Shown in pieces: positions 50,390 to 58,878 of a stretch of DNA of 64,000 nt; the stretch's first letter is position 1; each line of letters starts with the position of its first letter. The stretch comes from Streptacidiphilus jiangxiensis (GTDB lineage: Bacteria > Actinomycetota > Actinomycetes > Streptomycetales > Streptomycetaceae), in the NCBI RefSeq assembly GCF_900109465.1, contig NZ_FOAZ01000013.1, positions 1-64,000 on the forward strand, read 5' to 3'. The position numbers were made by a program, and so were the translations under genes. The notes beneath the pieces were generated by a model that worked only from the letters and a program-made list of their open reading frames with translations, was not told the origin of the DNA and made no database searches.

Positions 50390-50428
50390 GGGGTGCTCCT
50401 TGGAGCAGTAGGGCCAGGGCAGCAATAA

Positions 50429-50444
50429 GTTAAGTCAAGCTAAC
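50429..50444. promoter_or_regulatory. 16-bp operator A, before the thiolase operon
   Basis: GTTAAGTCAAGCTAAC, a GTTA-N8-TAAC palindrome 40 bp before the thiolase start. It fits the consensus GTKAAGYMRMRCTAAC shared with sites B and C (10 of 16 positions invariant). Confidence 0.6.
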
Positions 50445-50496
50445 CTTGCTGTCCAGGGCCCATTCACCATTGACAGAGCAGCACAGGCGCGCAAAA

Positions 50497-50512
50497 GTGA
50501 AGCCACACTAAC
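50497..50512. promoter_or_regulatory. 16-bp operator B, before the SDR operon
   Basis: GTGAAGCCACACTAAC, 32 bp before the SDR start, matching site A at 50429 and site C at 57966. It probably binds the same TetR-type repressor, which may lie outside the window. Confidence 0.6.
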
Positions 50513-50543
50513 TGTTGCAGAACTTCACAAAGGAGCGGCACCC

Positions 50544-51308
50544 ATGCAGATCAGCGGAGTCTCCGCCGTCGTCACCGGTGGCGCCTCGGGCCTGGGTCTG
50601 GCCACCGCGACCCGGCTGGTCGAGCGCGGCGCGCACGTCGTCGTCCTGGACCTGCCCACCTCGAACGGCGAGGCGGTCGCCAAGGAGCTCGGCGAGCGAG
50701 CGCACTTCGTCGCCGGAGACGTGCGCAGCGCCGACGACGCCGCGCGCGCCGTGGCCACCGCGGCCGCGCAGGCGCCGCTGCGCATCGCGGTCAACTGCGC
50801 CGGTCTCGGCAAGGGCGGCCGCACCGTCGGGCGCGACGGAACGCCCTACGCACTGGAGGACTTCGAGTTCGTCATCGGCGTCAACCTGGTTGGCACCTTC
50901 AACGTGCTGCGCCTCGCGGCCGCCGAGATGGCGAGGACCGAGGAGGTCGACGGCGAGCGCGGCGTCATCATCAACACCGCCTCCGCCGCCGCCTACGAGG
51001 GCCAGATCGGCCAGTGCGCCTACTCGGCCTCCAAGGCCGGCATCGTCGGGATGACCCTGCCGATCGCCCGCGACCTGGCCGCCGCCAAGATCCGCGTGAT
51101 GACCATCGCCCCGGGCCTGTTCTCCACCCCGCTGCTGAACCGCAAGCCGCAGGAGTTCCTGGACGCCCTCGGCGCCCAGGTGCCGCACCCCTCGCGCCTC
51201 GGCGACCCGACCGAGTACGCCCACCTGGCGCTCGCCATCGTCGAGAACCCGATGCTCAACGGCGAGACCATCCGCCTGGACGGCGCCATCCGGATGTCCC
51301 CCAAGTAG
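50544..51308 (+). CDS. SDR family 3-hydroxyacyl-CoA dehydrogenase (HSD17B10-like)
   Basis: Encodes 254 residues. Cofactor motif [11 protein letters not shown] near the start, NCAG strand, catalytic Ser/Tyr/Lys in [20 protein letters not shown], and [10 protein letters not shown] after it, a pattern typical of type-2 3-hydroxyacyl-CoA dehydrogenases (NAD-dependent). It would oxidise 3-hydroxyacyl-CoA. First gene of a plus-strand operon with an enoyl-CoA hydratase (32 bp), a split acyl-CoA dehydrogenase pair and a third dehydrogenase; site B lies in its promoter. Confidence 0.9.
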   Translation: MQISGVSAVVTGGASGLGLATATRLVERGAHVVVLDLPTSNGEAVAKELGERAHFVAGDVRSADDAARAVATAAAQAPLRIAVNCAGLGKGGRTVGRDGTPYALEDFEFVIGVNLVGTFNVLRLAAAEMARTEEVDGERGVIINTASAAAYEGQIGQCAYSASKAGIVGMTLPIARDLAAAKIRVMTIAPGLFSTPLLNRKPQEFLDALGAQVPHPSRLGDPTEYAHLALAIVENPMLNGETIRLDGAIRMSPK

Positions 51309-51340
51309 AGCCAGTGGCAACCACGTCGAAAGGAACGGCC

Positions 51341-52123
51341 ATGGCCGACCTCGAGTACACGGTGCGCGACGGGATCGCGACCATCCTGCTCAACCGCCCC
51401 GAGCGCAAGAACGCCTTCACCATGGCGGTGGTCAACGCCTGGGCGGACGCCCTGCTCCAGGCCGATCAGGACCCGGAGGTCCGGGTCGTCGTGGTCACCG
51501 GCGCCGGCGGCTCCTTCTGCTCCGGCGTGGACCTGTCCGAGTTCAAGGGCGAAGAGCGCACCCCGCTGGCCGAGAAGCAGCTGCTCACCCGGAACGTGCA
51601 CCGGGTGGCGCTCGCCCTGGAGGGGCTCGACAAGCCGGTCATCGCCGCCGTCACCGGCCCGGCCGTGGGCGCGGGGATGGACATGGCGCTGCTGTGCGAC
51701 CTGCGTTTCGCCGGGCGCAGCGCCCGCTTCTCCGAGGGGTACATCAAGGTCGGCCTCGTCCCCGGTGACGGCGGCTGCTGGCTGCTGCCCCGGGTCGTCG
51801 GGACGTCGACAGCGCTGCGGCTGCTGTGGACCGGCGACTTCGTCGGCGCCGACGAGGCGCTGCGGATCGGCCTGGTGGACGAGGTCCACGAGGACGAGGA
51901 CCTGATGGACGCCGTCCACGCCTACGCCGCACGGCTCGCCGAGCGCCCGCCGGTCGCCGTTCAGACGATCAAGCGCGCGGTCCGCCAGGGGGCCCGGCAC
52001 GACCTGCGCACGCACCTGGACCTGATCTCCTCCCACCTGGCCGTGATCACCGCGACCGAGGACTCGAAGGAGGCCTTCGCGGCCTTCCAGGAGAAGCGCC
52101 CCGGCGTCTTCACCGGTCGCTGA
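51341..52123 (+). CDS. Enoyl-CoA hydratase/isomerase family protein
   Basis: Encodes 260 residues (GAAAGGA upstream). Crotonase fold: IATILLNRPERKNAFT, GAGGSFCSGVDLSEF, ITGPAVGAGMDMALLCD. The usual catalytic Glu region reads GAGMDM and the second SEGYIKVGLVPGDGG, with Asp in place of one Glu, so the reaction may be isomerisation or a modified hydration. Second gene of the plus-strand operon, between the SDR and the acyl-CoA dehydrogenase pair. Confidence 0.88.
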   Translation: MADLEYTVRDGIATILLNRPERKNAFTMAVVNAWADALLQADQDPEVRVVVVTGAGGSFCSGVDLSEFKGEERTPLAEKQLLTRNVHRVALALEGLDKPVIAAVTGPAVGAGMDMALLCDLRFAGRSARFSEGYIKVGLVPGDGGCWLLPRVVGTSTALRLLWTGDFVGADEALRIGLVDEVHEDEDLMDAVHAYAARLAERPPVAVQTIKRAVRQGARHDLRTHLDLISSHLAVITATEDSKEAFAAFQEKRPGVFTGR

Positions 52124-52178
52124 ACCCGACCCCCCGTTCCACCGCCCAACCGCACCACCGATCGAGAGGCCCGCTGCT

Positions 52179-53300
52179 GTGCCCCACTCCCCCGGCCCGG
52201 ACTCCTGCGCCGAACTGCGCACCCAGGTCCGGCAGCTGACCGCCGAGTGGCGGTCGGCCGGACGCTACGTCCCGCGCAGCGACTCCTGGCTGCGCTCCTT
52301 CGACCTGGAGTTCAGCAAGGAGCTCGCCGCGCGCGGACTGATCGCCATGACCTACCCGGTCGAGTTCGGCGGCGCCGCCCGCACCCACGTCGAACGCCTG
52401 GCCGTCACCGAGGAGTTGCTGCGCGCCGGCGCTCCGGTCGCCGCCCACTGGATCGGCGACCGGCAGATCGGCCCGGCGATCCTGCGACACGGCACGCGCG
52501 AGCTCCAGGAGGAGATCGTCCCGGCGATCGCCTCCGGCAAAGCCGTCTTCTGCCTGGGCATGAGCGAGCCCGAGGCGGGTTCCGACCTCGCCTCCGTGCG
52601 TACCTCGGCCGAGGCCGTGGCCGGAGGCTGGCGGATCAACGGCCACAAGATCTGGACCACCCAGGCCCACCACGCCACCCACGCCTACCTGCTGGCCCGA
52701 ACCGAGCGCACCGGCCGCAAGCACGAGGGACTCACCGAGTTCGTCGTCGACATGCACGCCGAGGGCGTGACGGTCACCCCGATCGTCGACCTGAGCGGCG
52801 AGCACCACTTCAACGAGGTGCGCTTCGACAACGTCCTGGTCCCCGCCCACCGGGTGATCGGCGAGGTCGGCGGCGGCTGGCGGCAGATCGTCGAACAGCT
52901 CTCCTTCGAGCGCGGCGGCGCCGAGCGGGTGCTCTCCAGCTACCCCGTGCTGGTCGAGTTGATCGCCGAGACGGCGCGCCAGGCCGGCGACCGCGAGCTG
53001 CGGGCGCTGCTCGGCTCCCTGGTCGCCCGGCTCGCGGTCCTGCGCCGGCTCTGCTTCGAGGTCGCCCAGGCGATGGACGACGGCCAGGCGCCCGTCCAGC
53101 AGGCCGCCGCCCTCAAGTACCTCGGCAACGCCTTCGAGCACGACGTCATCGAGGCGCTGCGCCTCACCGACCTGTGCCAGGACCCCGCCTTCGACAGCAC
53201 CTTCGGCCAGGCCTTGCTGGCCTCGCCCGCCTTCAGCCTGCGCGGGGGCGCGGCGGAGGTCCTGCTCTCCCTCATCGCCCGCCAGGAGGCCCGCTCATGA
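52179..53300 (+). CDS. Acyl-CoA dehydrogenase, subunit of a split pair
   Basis: Encodes 373 residues from GTG at 52179. N-terminal and middle ACAD domains are present (ITYP context MTYPVEFGGAARTHVE, CLGMSEPEAGSDLASVRTSA, INGHKIWTTQAHHATH), helix G reads EQLSFERGGAERV with a Glu, and the C-terminus SLRGGAAEVLLSLIA matches the GT/GGxSE region. The QxHGG FAD-contact block is not in its usual place. The next gene, starting within its stop codon (ATGA), carries HGAMGITEEYPLH instead. Such complementary halves form alpha2-beta2 acyl-CoA dehydrogenases used on bulky substrates. Confidence 0.85.
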   Translation: MPHSPGPDSCAELRTQVRQLTAEWRSAGRYVPRSDSWLRSFDLEFSKELAARGLIAMTYPVEFGGAARTHVERLAVTEELLRAGAPVAAHWIGDRQIGPAILRHGTRELQEEIVPAIASGKAVFCLGMSEPEAGSDLASVRTSAEAVAGGWRINGHKIWTTQAHHATHAYLLARTERTGRKHEGLTEFVVDMHAEGVTVTPIVDLSGEHHFNEVRFDNVLVPAHRVIGEVGGGWRQIVEQLSFERGGAERVLSSYPVLVELIAETARQAGDRELRALLGSLVARLAVLRRLCFEVAQAMDDGQAPVQQAAALKYLGNAFEHDVIEALRLTDLCQDPAFDSTFGQALLASPAFSLRGGAAEVLLSLIARQEARS

Positions 53301-54295
53301 GCCAGATCGCCGACGAGCTGCGGAGCCTGGTGGACGAACTCGCCTCGCGCGACGACAGCAGCACGAGCGCGGTGGACGGCCTGTGGGCCCAGCTCCGCGA
53401 GCTCGGTCTCCCCCGGGTGGGCATCCGCGAGGAGCGCGGCGGCTCCGGCGGCAGCCTCGACGACCTGCTCGTCCTGGTCCAGTCACTGGCCACGCACGGC
53501 AAGGGCGTCCCCCTCGTCGAGTCCGCCACCGCCGACTGGGCGCTCGCCCACGTCCAGGACCTCGACGAGAGCCTGACCACGGTCCTCCTGCTGGAACACG
53601 CCCTCGACGCGAGCGACGGCACCGTCACCGCCGAGCTGACGGCCGTGCCATGGGCCCGCGACGCGGACCGACTGCTGCTCTGCGCCCCGGGCACCGCACC
53701 CCTGCTGGTGGACCTGCGCCACCCGTCCGTGCGCGTGCTGCCCGGCGAGAACCTGGCCGGGGAGCCGCGCGACACGGTGGTCCTCACCGCCAGCCCGGCG
53801 GCGCGGCTCGCCGCAGCTCCTGACCACGACGCCGTCCGGGAGCGGCTGGCGCTGCTGTGGTCGGCGGCCGTGCTCGGTGCCGCGCACGGCGCCTACCGGC
53901 TGACGAGGACCTACGTCTCCGAGCGGCGCCAGTTCGACGCCCCGCTGGTGAAGATCCCGGCGGTCGCCGGGAACCTGGCCCTGATGCGCGTGCAGCTCGT
54001 CCAGGCCGACGCGGCCCTCGCCCTCGCCCGCGAGGCCGACGCGTTGAGCGGCGCCGTCGACATCGCCCGGATCACCACCGCTGCCGCAGCCACCGAGATC
54101 GCCCGGATCGCCCACCAACTGCACGGCGCCATGGGCATCACCGAGGAGTACCCGCTGCACCGCCTCACCCGCCGCCTCTGGTCCTGGCGCGACGCCGTCG
54201 CGACCGAGCGCCACTGGGCCGAGAACCTGGGCCGCCGCGCGGCCGAGGCCGGCGAGAACGGCGTCTGGACCCGCCTCACCGCCACCGGCTCATAG
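53297..54295 (+). CDS. Acyl-CoA dehydrogenase, partner subunit of a split pair
   Basis: Encodes 332 residues, shorter than normal (about 380). The N-terminal helical domain is divergent and lacks the TEPxAGSD loop, the middle beta domain is reduced (VTAELTAVPWARDADRLLLC), and the C-terminal helices retain RTYVSERRQFDAPLVKIPAVAGNLA and QLHGAMGITEEYPLHRLTRRLW, the FAD-contact block missing from the partner. Inference: it supplies the FAD site to the 52179 product in a hetero-oligomer. ATG overlaps the upstream stop. Confidence 0.82.
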   Translation: MSQIADELRSLVDELASRDDSSTSAVDGLWAQLRELGLPRVGIREERGGSGGSLDDLLVLVQSLATHGKGVPLVESATADWALAHVQDLDESLTTVLLLEHALDASDGTVTAELTAVPWARDADRLLLCAPGTAPLLVDLRHPSVRVLPGENLAGEPRDTVVLTASPAARLAAAPDHDAVRERLALLWSAAVLGAAHGAYRLTRTYVSERRQFDAPLVKIPAVAGNLALMRVQLVQADAALALAREADALSGAVDIARITTAAAATEIARIAHQLHGAMGITEEYPLHRLTRRLWSWRDAVATERHWAENLGRRAAEAGENGVWTRLTATGS

Positions 54296-54342
54296 CCCCG
54301 CCGACCACTCACATCCCGCACACCCAAGGCAAGGACGCCCGT

Positions 54343-55500
54343 ATGAAGCGCACCCTCTACACGGAGGAACACGAGGACTTCCGGATGATGATCCGGGACT
54401 TCATCGCCAAGGAGGTGACGCCGCACTTCTCCGAGTGGGAGACCGCGCGGCGCACCCCGCGCGAGCTGTTCCACAAGCTCGGCGCCCTCGGCGTGATGGG
54501 CTTCGACATCCCGGAGGAGTACGGCGGGCCGGGCGAGACCAGCTTCAAGTACCAGGCGATCATCACCGAGGAGTGCGCGGCAGCCGCGGTCTCCTTCGCC
54601 CACTACTCGGTCACCACCAGCATCGTGCTGCCCTACCTGCTGAAGCTGGCGTCCGAGGAGCAGAAGCAGCGCTGGCTGCCCGGGATCGCCTCCGGCGCGA
54701 TCGCGCTCTGCATCGCGATGACCGAGCCGGGCACCGGCTCGGACCTGGCCGGCATCCGCACCACCGCCAGACTCTCCGAGGACGGCACCCACTACGTCCT
54801 CAACGGCGCCAAGACCTTCATCACCGGCGCCCTCAACTCCGAGCTCTGCGTCGTCGTCGCCCGCACCTCCCCCGCCACCGACGAGGACCGCCGCGCGGGC
54901 CTGACCCTGCTGGTCGTGCCCACCGACAGCGAGGGCTTCGCCTTCGGCCGTCAGCTGGAGAAGCTCGGGCTGCATGCCCGCGACACCTCCGAGCTGTCCT
55001 TCACCGACGTGCGCGTGCCCGTCGCGAACGTCCTCGGCGAGGTCGGCCGGGGCTTCTCCTACCTGGGCCAGAACCTGCCCCGGGAGCGGCTCTCGATCGG
55101 GGTCACGGCCGTGGCCTCCGCAGCGGCCGCGATCGAGTTCGCCAAGGCCTACGTGAAGGACCGCCAGGTGTTCGGCAAGCCGGTCGCCGCGTTCCAGAAC
55201 ACCAAGTTCGTGCTGGCCGAGTGCGCCGCCGAGGTCGAGGCCGCGCAGGCGATGACCGACAAGGCCATCGAACTGGACGACTCCCGCGAGCTGAGCGCCG
55301 CCGACGCCGCGCGGATCAAGCTGTTCTGCACCGAGGTCGCCGGCCGCGTCATCGACAAGTGCCTCCAACTGCACGGCGGCTACGGCTACATGACCGAGTA
55401 CCCGATCGCGCGCCTGTACGGCGACATCCGCGTCGCGCGCATCTACGGCGGCACCAGCGAGGTCATGAAGACCATCATCGCCAAGGACATGGGTCTGTAG
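54343..55500 (+). CDS. Acyl-CoA dehydrogenase (long-chain/isovaleryl type)
   Basis: Encodes 385 residues. Complete ACAD: CIAMTEPGTGSDLAGIRTTA, NGAKTFITGALNSELCVVVA, QLHGGYGYMTEYPIARLYGD and RIYGGTSEVMKTIIAKDMGL. The IYEGT Glu is Gly, while helix G has NLPRERLSIG with a Glu, the arrangement of long-chain and isovaleryl-CoA dehydrogenases. It is a close paralogue of the gene at 59713 (same start MKRTLYxEEHE, same end). Last gene of the first plus-strand operon; a strong hairpin follows. Confidence 0.92.
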   Translation: MKRTLYTEEHEDFRMMIRDFIAKEVTPHFSEWETARRTPRELFHKLGALGVMGFDIPEEYGGPGETSFKYQAIITEECAAAAVSFAHYSVTTSIVLPYLLKLASEEQKQRWLPGIASGAIALCIAMTEPGTGSDLAGIRTTARLSEDGTHYVLNGAKTFITGALNSELCVVVARTSPATDEDRRAGLTLLVVPTDSEGFAFGRQLEKLGLHARDTSELSFTDVRVPVANVLGEVGRGFSYLGQNLPRERLSIGVTAVASAAAAIEFAKAYVKDRQVFGKPVAAFQNTKFVLAECAAEVEAAQAMTDKAIELDDSRELSAADAARIKLFCTEVAGRVIDKCLQLHGGYGYMTEYPIARLYGDIRVARIYGGTSEVMKTIIAKDMGL

Positions 55501-55504
55501 AGCA

Positions 55505-55906
55505 TTGGAGAGACAGCAAGGAACCCGGGTCGGCATCGACCCGGGTTCTCCGTTCTGCCGGCTCATCGACGCGGCGATCGAGGCCTGCCGTGACTCCCGC
55601 GAGTCGTTGGCCCAACTGGAACAGGGCCTCGTCGAGTTGCGGGACGATCGGTTGGGCGGCGCGGCGCCGCGACCCCTCGGCGGACCCGAGCGAAAGCTGC
55701 ACTGGCAGCACTTCTACCGCACCGCCCAGGTGCTCAAGAGGGCGCTCGCGGACGCGCGGGCCGAGGCCTACCGCGCCGCCGTCGACGAGCAGGGATTCAC
55801 CATCACCGGGCTGACCACGTACGCGGGGAACTCCCGACAACATGTCAGCCGCATGGTCGCCAAGGGCCGGGAGGCACTGGAAGCGCTGGAGGCCCACACG
55901 GAATGA
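55505..55906 (+). CDS. Possible small HTH-type protein
   Basis: The open frame 55505-55906 (133 codons) starts only at a TTG and overlaps the hairpin after the dehydrogenase gene, so the true start is uncertain. The C-terminal part looks HTH-like (FTITGLTTYAGNSRQHVSRMVAKGREAL), after a charged helical N-terminal region (SLAQLEQGLVELRDD, HFYRTAQVLKRALAD). It ends 2 nt before a strong bidirectional terminator, which supports a real gene. Translation may begin internally at an unusual codon or a leaderless transcript. Confidence 0.45.
   Translation: MERQQGTRVGIDPGSPFCRLIDAAIEACRDSRESLAQLEQGLVELRDDRLGGAAPRPLGGPERKLHWQHFYRTAQVLKRALADARAEAYRAAVDEQGFTITGLTTYAGNSRQHVSRMVAKGREALEALEAHTE
55521..55548 (+). 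terminator. Hairpin after first acyl-CoA dehydrogenase operon
   Basis: GAACCCGGGTC (55521-55531) pairs perfectly with GACCCGGGTTC (55538-55548) around GGCATC, 20 nt after the dehydrogenase stop. Confidence 0.75.
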
Positions 55907-55908
55907 CG

Positions 55909-55942
55909 TCGGCCCTCCTGCCCCGCCGGGCAGGAGGGCCGA
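55909..55942. terminator. Bidirectional terminator between convergent genes
   Basis: TCGGCCCTCCTGCCC (55909-55923) pairs with GGGCAGGAGGGCCGA (55928-55942) around a CGCC loop; the flanking CACGGA and TCCGTG extend the stem. Confidence 0.85.
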
Positions 55943-55954
55943 TCCGTGGGTGCG

Positions 55955-57817
55955 TCAGCCGGCCACCGCGGCGCCGGCGAAGGCGGCCTTGGCCGCGTCG
56001 GCGGGGAGACCGGTGAACAGCGGCGGGCGCATCGCGCCCGGGGTCAGCCGGTCGAGCACCCAGCCGCCGCGGTTCACGGTCGACGAGTCCAGGTTGTAGG
56101 CGCTCGCCAGACCGGCGTACAGCTCACCCTTGTCCTCGAAGGGCAGGAAGACGCGGACGCCGTGCTCCGAGCTGTCGCCGAACCCGTTCAGCGTCTCCGC
56201 GACGGCCGGCTGGTTCGGGTCGTCCATCCGCCACACGTCGCCGCCACCGAGCGTGGCCTTCAGGGAGGGGCCGACGACGTTCTGCAGCAGCTGCTCGGTC
56301 GTGCTCGTGAAGCCGATGTCGGTCTTGGTGAACGGAGCCGAGGGGCTGATCAGGCCCGTCTCGTCGAAGGTCGCCATGTAGAGCTTGTTCTGGAAGACGG
56401 TGAAGGTCCAGGCGTAGGCGTTGCCCGGGTTGCCGTTGAAGCCGGACGGGCCGAACTTGGGAGTCTGGCCCAGCAGGTTGGGCTTGTTGCCCCAGGTCTT
56501 GGTGGTCGGGTCGTAGACCGGCAGCGTCTTCTCGCCGTAGAGCAGGGTCGTCGTCTGCTGCGCGGTGCCCGGGGCGTGGATCCGGAAGATCGTGACGGCG
56601 CGGTTGGCACCGGTCATGTCGCGCATCTTGGCGACGTCACCGCTGGGCTGGCCGTAGGTCTTCCACAGCGTCTCGACGGCGCCCAGCGCGGCCGGGTTGT
56701 AGCTGCCGACGTAGAGGTCGCCGTTCCACTCCTGGATGCCGCCGAAGTCGATGCCCTTGGCAACGGCCGGGTCCGGGTCGTACTGGTCCCAGGAGAAGAT
56801 CGAGTTCCAGGAGCCCGCGTCGGCCGTGGTGAGACCCGTGGACGGGATCGCCGGGCTCATCCAGATCTTGGACGGGCCGCCGACGACGGCGCCGTTCTGA
56901 CCGGCCGGCTGGGTGCCCCAGCCGGAGACCACCAGGTGGTTGCCGAACGTGGCCAGGTAGCCGGCGTCGTTGGGCAGGGTGCCGACCGTGTCGAACTGGA
57001 ACGGGTTGGTCTTGTTGCCGGTCCACTTGAGCACCTCGCCGCCGAGCCCGCCGGCCTGGCGCGCCGCGACGTAGAGGTTGCCGTCGGAGGCGACCACGCC
57101 GTTGCGGGCGCTCACGATGTTCGAGAAGGCGTGCGAGCCCAGGAACTTCCCGGTGCTGCCCTCGAAGGCGAACGCGGCCAGCCCGCTGTTGAGGTTCTGG
57201 CTGGTGTCACCGACCAGCTGGCCGAAGAAGAGCACCACGTCGTTGTTGGACGCGGCGGCGCGCAGGCCGAGGGTGCGCTGGAGGATCGGGTCGCCGGTCG
57301 GGGTGATGTCCTCGACCTTCTGCGTGTCCGCGTTGACCCGCAGGACGCGGGGAATCCGGGTGTCGCCGTACTCGGCGCCCAGGGTCGAGGCGGCCGGGCC
57401 CTTGCCGAACTCGCAGACCTGCGCGCCCGGGACCGTCTCCGGCGTCGTGTCGCCGTCCCAGAAGGAGGCGCCGCAGGTGAGGTTGGAGAGCGTGCCGTAG
57501 TAGCCGTAGTCACCGGAGCGGGCAGCGCTCCAGACGTAGTTTCCGTCGATCTTCGGCTGGTACCCGGTCGGGCAGGTGCCGTTGGCGGACGGCACGGGGT
57601 GAGCGCCGCCGATCGAGGCGAAGCAGTCGTCGACCGGAGCCTGGGCGACCTTCTGCACGTTCAGGATGGGCCCGGGGGCACTGGAGCCCGAGGCCGGAGT
57701 GGCGGCGACAGAGGCCGTGGCGGCAGGACCGATCAGGGCTGCGGCCGAGGCCACTCCTGCGGCGATCCACGCGTTGCGGCGGGCGCGGCTCTTCCTGGCG
57801 GTGGTTCGGACGTTCAT
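55955..57817 (-). CDS. Secreted beta-rich protein of unknown function
   Basis: Encodes 620 residues from ATG at 57817 (GAAGGG upstream). The signal peptide is basic at the start (MNVRTTARKSRARRNAW) with a hydrophobic core and a cleavage near SVAATP. The mature part is large, Gly/Asn/Thr-rich and probably beta-propeller-like, with repeated turns GDYGYYGTLSNL, LYVAARQAGGLGGEVLKW, HLVVSGWGTQPAG, WNGDLYVGSYNPAAL and KLYMATFDETGL. Several Cys occur early (DDCFAS, TCPTGY, LTCGASF, QVCEFG). No catalytic motif was recognised. It interrupts two acyl-CoA operons, and its leader can fold over the ribosome site (57830-57877). Confidence 0.75.
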   Translation of the reverse strand: MNVRTTARKSRARRNAWIAAGVASAAALIGPAATASVAATPASGSSAPGPILNVQKVAQAPVDDCFASIGGAHPVPSANGTCPTGYQPKIDGNYVWSAARSGDYGYYGTLSNLTCGASFWDGDTTPETVPGAQVCEFGKGPAASTLGAEYGDTRIPRVLRVNADTQKVEDITPTGDPILQRTLGLRAAASNNDVVLFFGQLVGDTSQNLNSGLAAFAFEGSTGKFLGSHAFSNIVSARNGVVASDGNLYVAARQAGGLGGEVLKWTGNKTNPFQFDTVGTLPNDAGYLATFGNHLVVSGWGTQPAGQNGAVVGGPSKIWMSPAIPSTGLTTADAGSWNSIFSWDQYDPDPAVAKGIDFGGIQEWNGDLYVGSYNPAALGAVETLWKTYGQPSGDVAKMRDMTGANRAVTIFRIHAPGTAQQTTTLLYGEKTLPVYDPTTKTWGNKPNLLGQTPKFGPSGFNGNPGNAYAWTFTVFQNKLYMATFDETGLISPSAPFTKTDIGFTSTTEQLLQNVVGPSLKATLGGGDVWRMDDPNQPAVAETLNGFGDSSEHGVRVFLPFEDKGELYAGLASAYNLDSSTVNRGGWVLDRLTPGAMRPPLFTGLPADAAKAAFAGAAVAG

Positions 57818-57829
57818 GGGATCTGCACC

Positions 57830-57877
57830 CTTCAGGTCGGATCCCGCCCTTGCGGCGGGGTGAGCCAGATCCTGAAG
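57830..57877 (-). promoter_or_regulatory. Structured 5' leader that can hide the ribosome site
   Basis: On the minus strand CTTCAGG (57877-57871) pairs with CCTGAAG (57836-57830), and CCCGCC/GGCGGG (57843-57848 with 57854-57859) forms an inner hairpin. The outer stem includes the CCTGAAGG that holds the ribosome binding site (GAAGGG) of the exported-protein gene, so translation could be controlled by RNA folding. Confidence 0.5.
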
Positions 57878-57965
57878 GCGCACGGGGGAGGTGCGGCAAG
57901 TGCTGTTGCGGAAACTTTTGATGGTCGGCATCAGGCGCTTGACAGTGGGCCTAAAGCACTAGAAA

Positions 57966-57981
57966 GTGAAGCAGCGCTAAC
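57966..57981. promoter_or_regulatory. 16-bp operator C, before the MaoC/SDR operon
   Basis: GTGAAGCAGCGCTAAC, 38 bp before the GTG at 58019, matches sites A and B (consensus GTKAAGYMRMRCTAAC). Confidence 0.6.
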
Positions 57982-58018
57982 CTGCGCCGTGGCCCTTTTC
58001 AAGAAGGTGTGCTGAACC

Positions 58019-58474
58019 GTGCCCATCGACCCTGCCGTCATCGGCAGCCGCTCGCCGCAGCACAGCCAGGAGGTCGAGCGCGGACGCCTGCGCTTCTTCG
58101 CCCACGCGACCGGCCAAGCCGACCCCGTCCACACGGACCTGGAGGCCGCGAAGGCCGCCGGGCACCGGGACCTGCCGGTGCCGCCGACGTTCCTGTTCTG
58201 CCTCGACATGGACAACCCGCGCCGTGGCGACTTCCTGGCCGGCCTGGGCGTCGACGTCCGCACGGTGCTGCACGGCGGCCAGAAGTTCGAGTACCACGCC
58301 CAGGCGTACGCCGGGGACACCCTCACCTTCGCCACCGAGGTCGTCGACGTCTACGCCAAGAGGGGCGGCGCGCTGGAGTTCATCGTCCGCGCCACCGAGG
58401 TGACCCGCGACGGCGAGCTGATCGCCACCCTGACCGGCACCATCGTGGTGCGCGACCCGAAGGCGGCAGCGTGA
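58019..58474 (+). CDS. MaoC-like N-terminal hydratase subunit
   Basis: Encodes 151 residues from GTG at 58019. It has the hot-dog fold of MaoC N-terminal (FAS1-dehydratase-like) domains: RLRFFAHATGQADPVHTD, then VPPTFLFCLDMDN, LHGGQKFEYHAQAYAGDTL and TIVVRDP. The HATGQADPVHTD segment is the counterpart of the catalytic SGDxNPxH of MaoC. In actinomycetes such half-proteins pair with a second MaoC subunit (HadAB/HadBC, or ChsH1-type). Its stop overlaps the next start by one base. Confidence 0.85.
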   Translation: MPIDPAVIGSRSPQHSQEVERGRLRFFAHATGQADPVHTDLEAAKAAGHRDLPVPPTFLFCLDMDNPRRGDFLAGLGVDVRTVLHGGQKFEYHAQAYAGDTLTFATEVVDVYAKRGGALEFIVRATEVTRDGELIATLTGTIVVRDPKAAA

Positions 58475-58854
58475 TGAAGACAGGCGACACGCTCACCCTC
58501 GACGCCCCCGAGATCACCCGCACCGTGCTCGCCCTCTACGCGGGCGCGTCCGGGGACCACAACCCGGTGCACATCGACAGCGACGCCTGCCGCGAGGTCG
58601 GCATCCCGGACGTCTTCGCGCACGGGATGCTCTCGATGGCCTACCTGGGCCGCCTGCTGACGGACTGGGTGCCCCAGCGACGCATCCGCTCCTACGAGGT
58701 GCGCTTCTCCGCCATCACGCCCGTGCACGCCAAGCCTCGCTGCACCGGAACCGTCAGCCGCGTCGAGGACGGATTGGCCCACCTCGACCTCACCATCTCC
58801 CTCCCCGACGGCACCGTGACCCTCGTCGGGTCCGCCGTCGTGCTCGCCAACTGA
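58474..58854 (+). CDS. MaoC-like dehydratase/hydratase
   Basis: Encodes 126 residues from ATG at 58474. Single hot-dog domain with the MaoC catalytic block GASGDHNPVHID (Asp/His) and PDVFAHGMLSMAYLG. It probably acts as the catalytic partner of the upstream subunit in hydrating a 2-enoyl-CoA. The C-terminal strand AHLDLTISLPDGTVTLVGSAVVLA completes the fold. Third gene is an SDR, 24 bp away. Confidence 0.88.
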   Translation: MKTGDTLTLDAPEITRTVLALYAGASGDHNPVHIDSDACREVGIPDVFAHGMLSMAYLGRLLTDWVPQRRIRSYEVRFSAITPVHAKPRCTGTVSRVEDGLAHLDLTISLPDGTVTLVGSAVVLAN

Positions 58855-58878
58855 CATATCAGACAAGGACACCACGCA

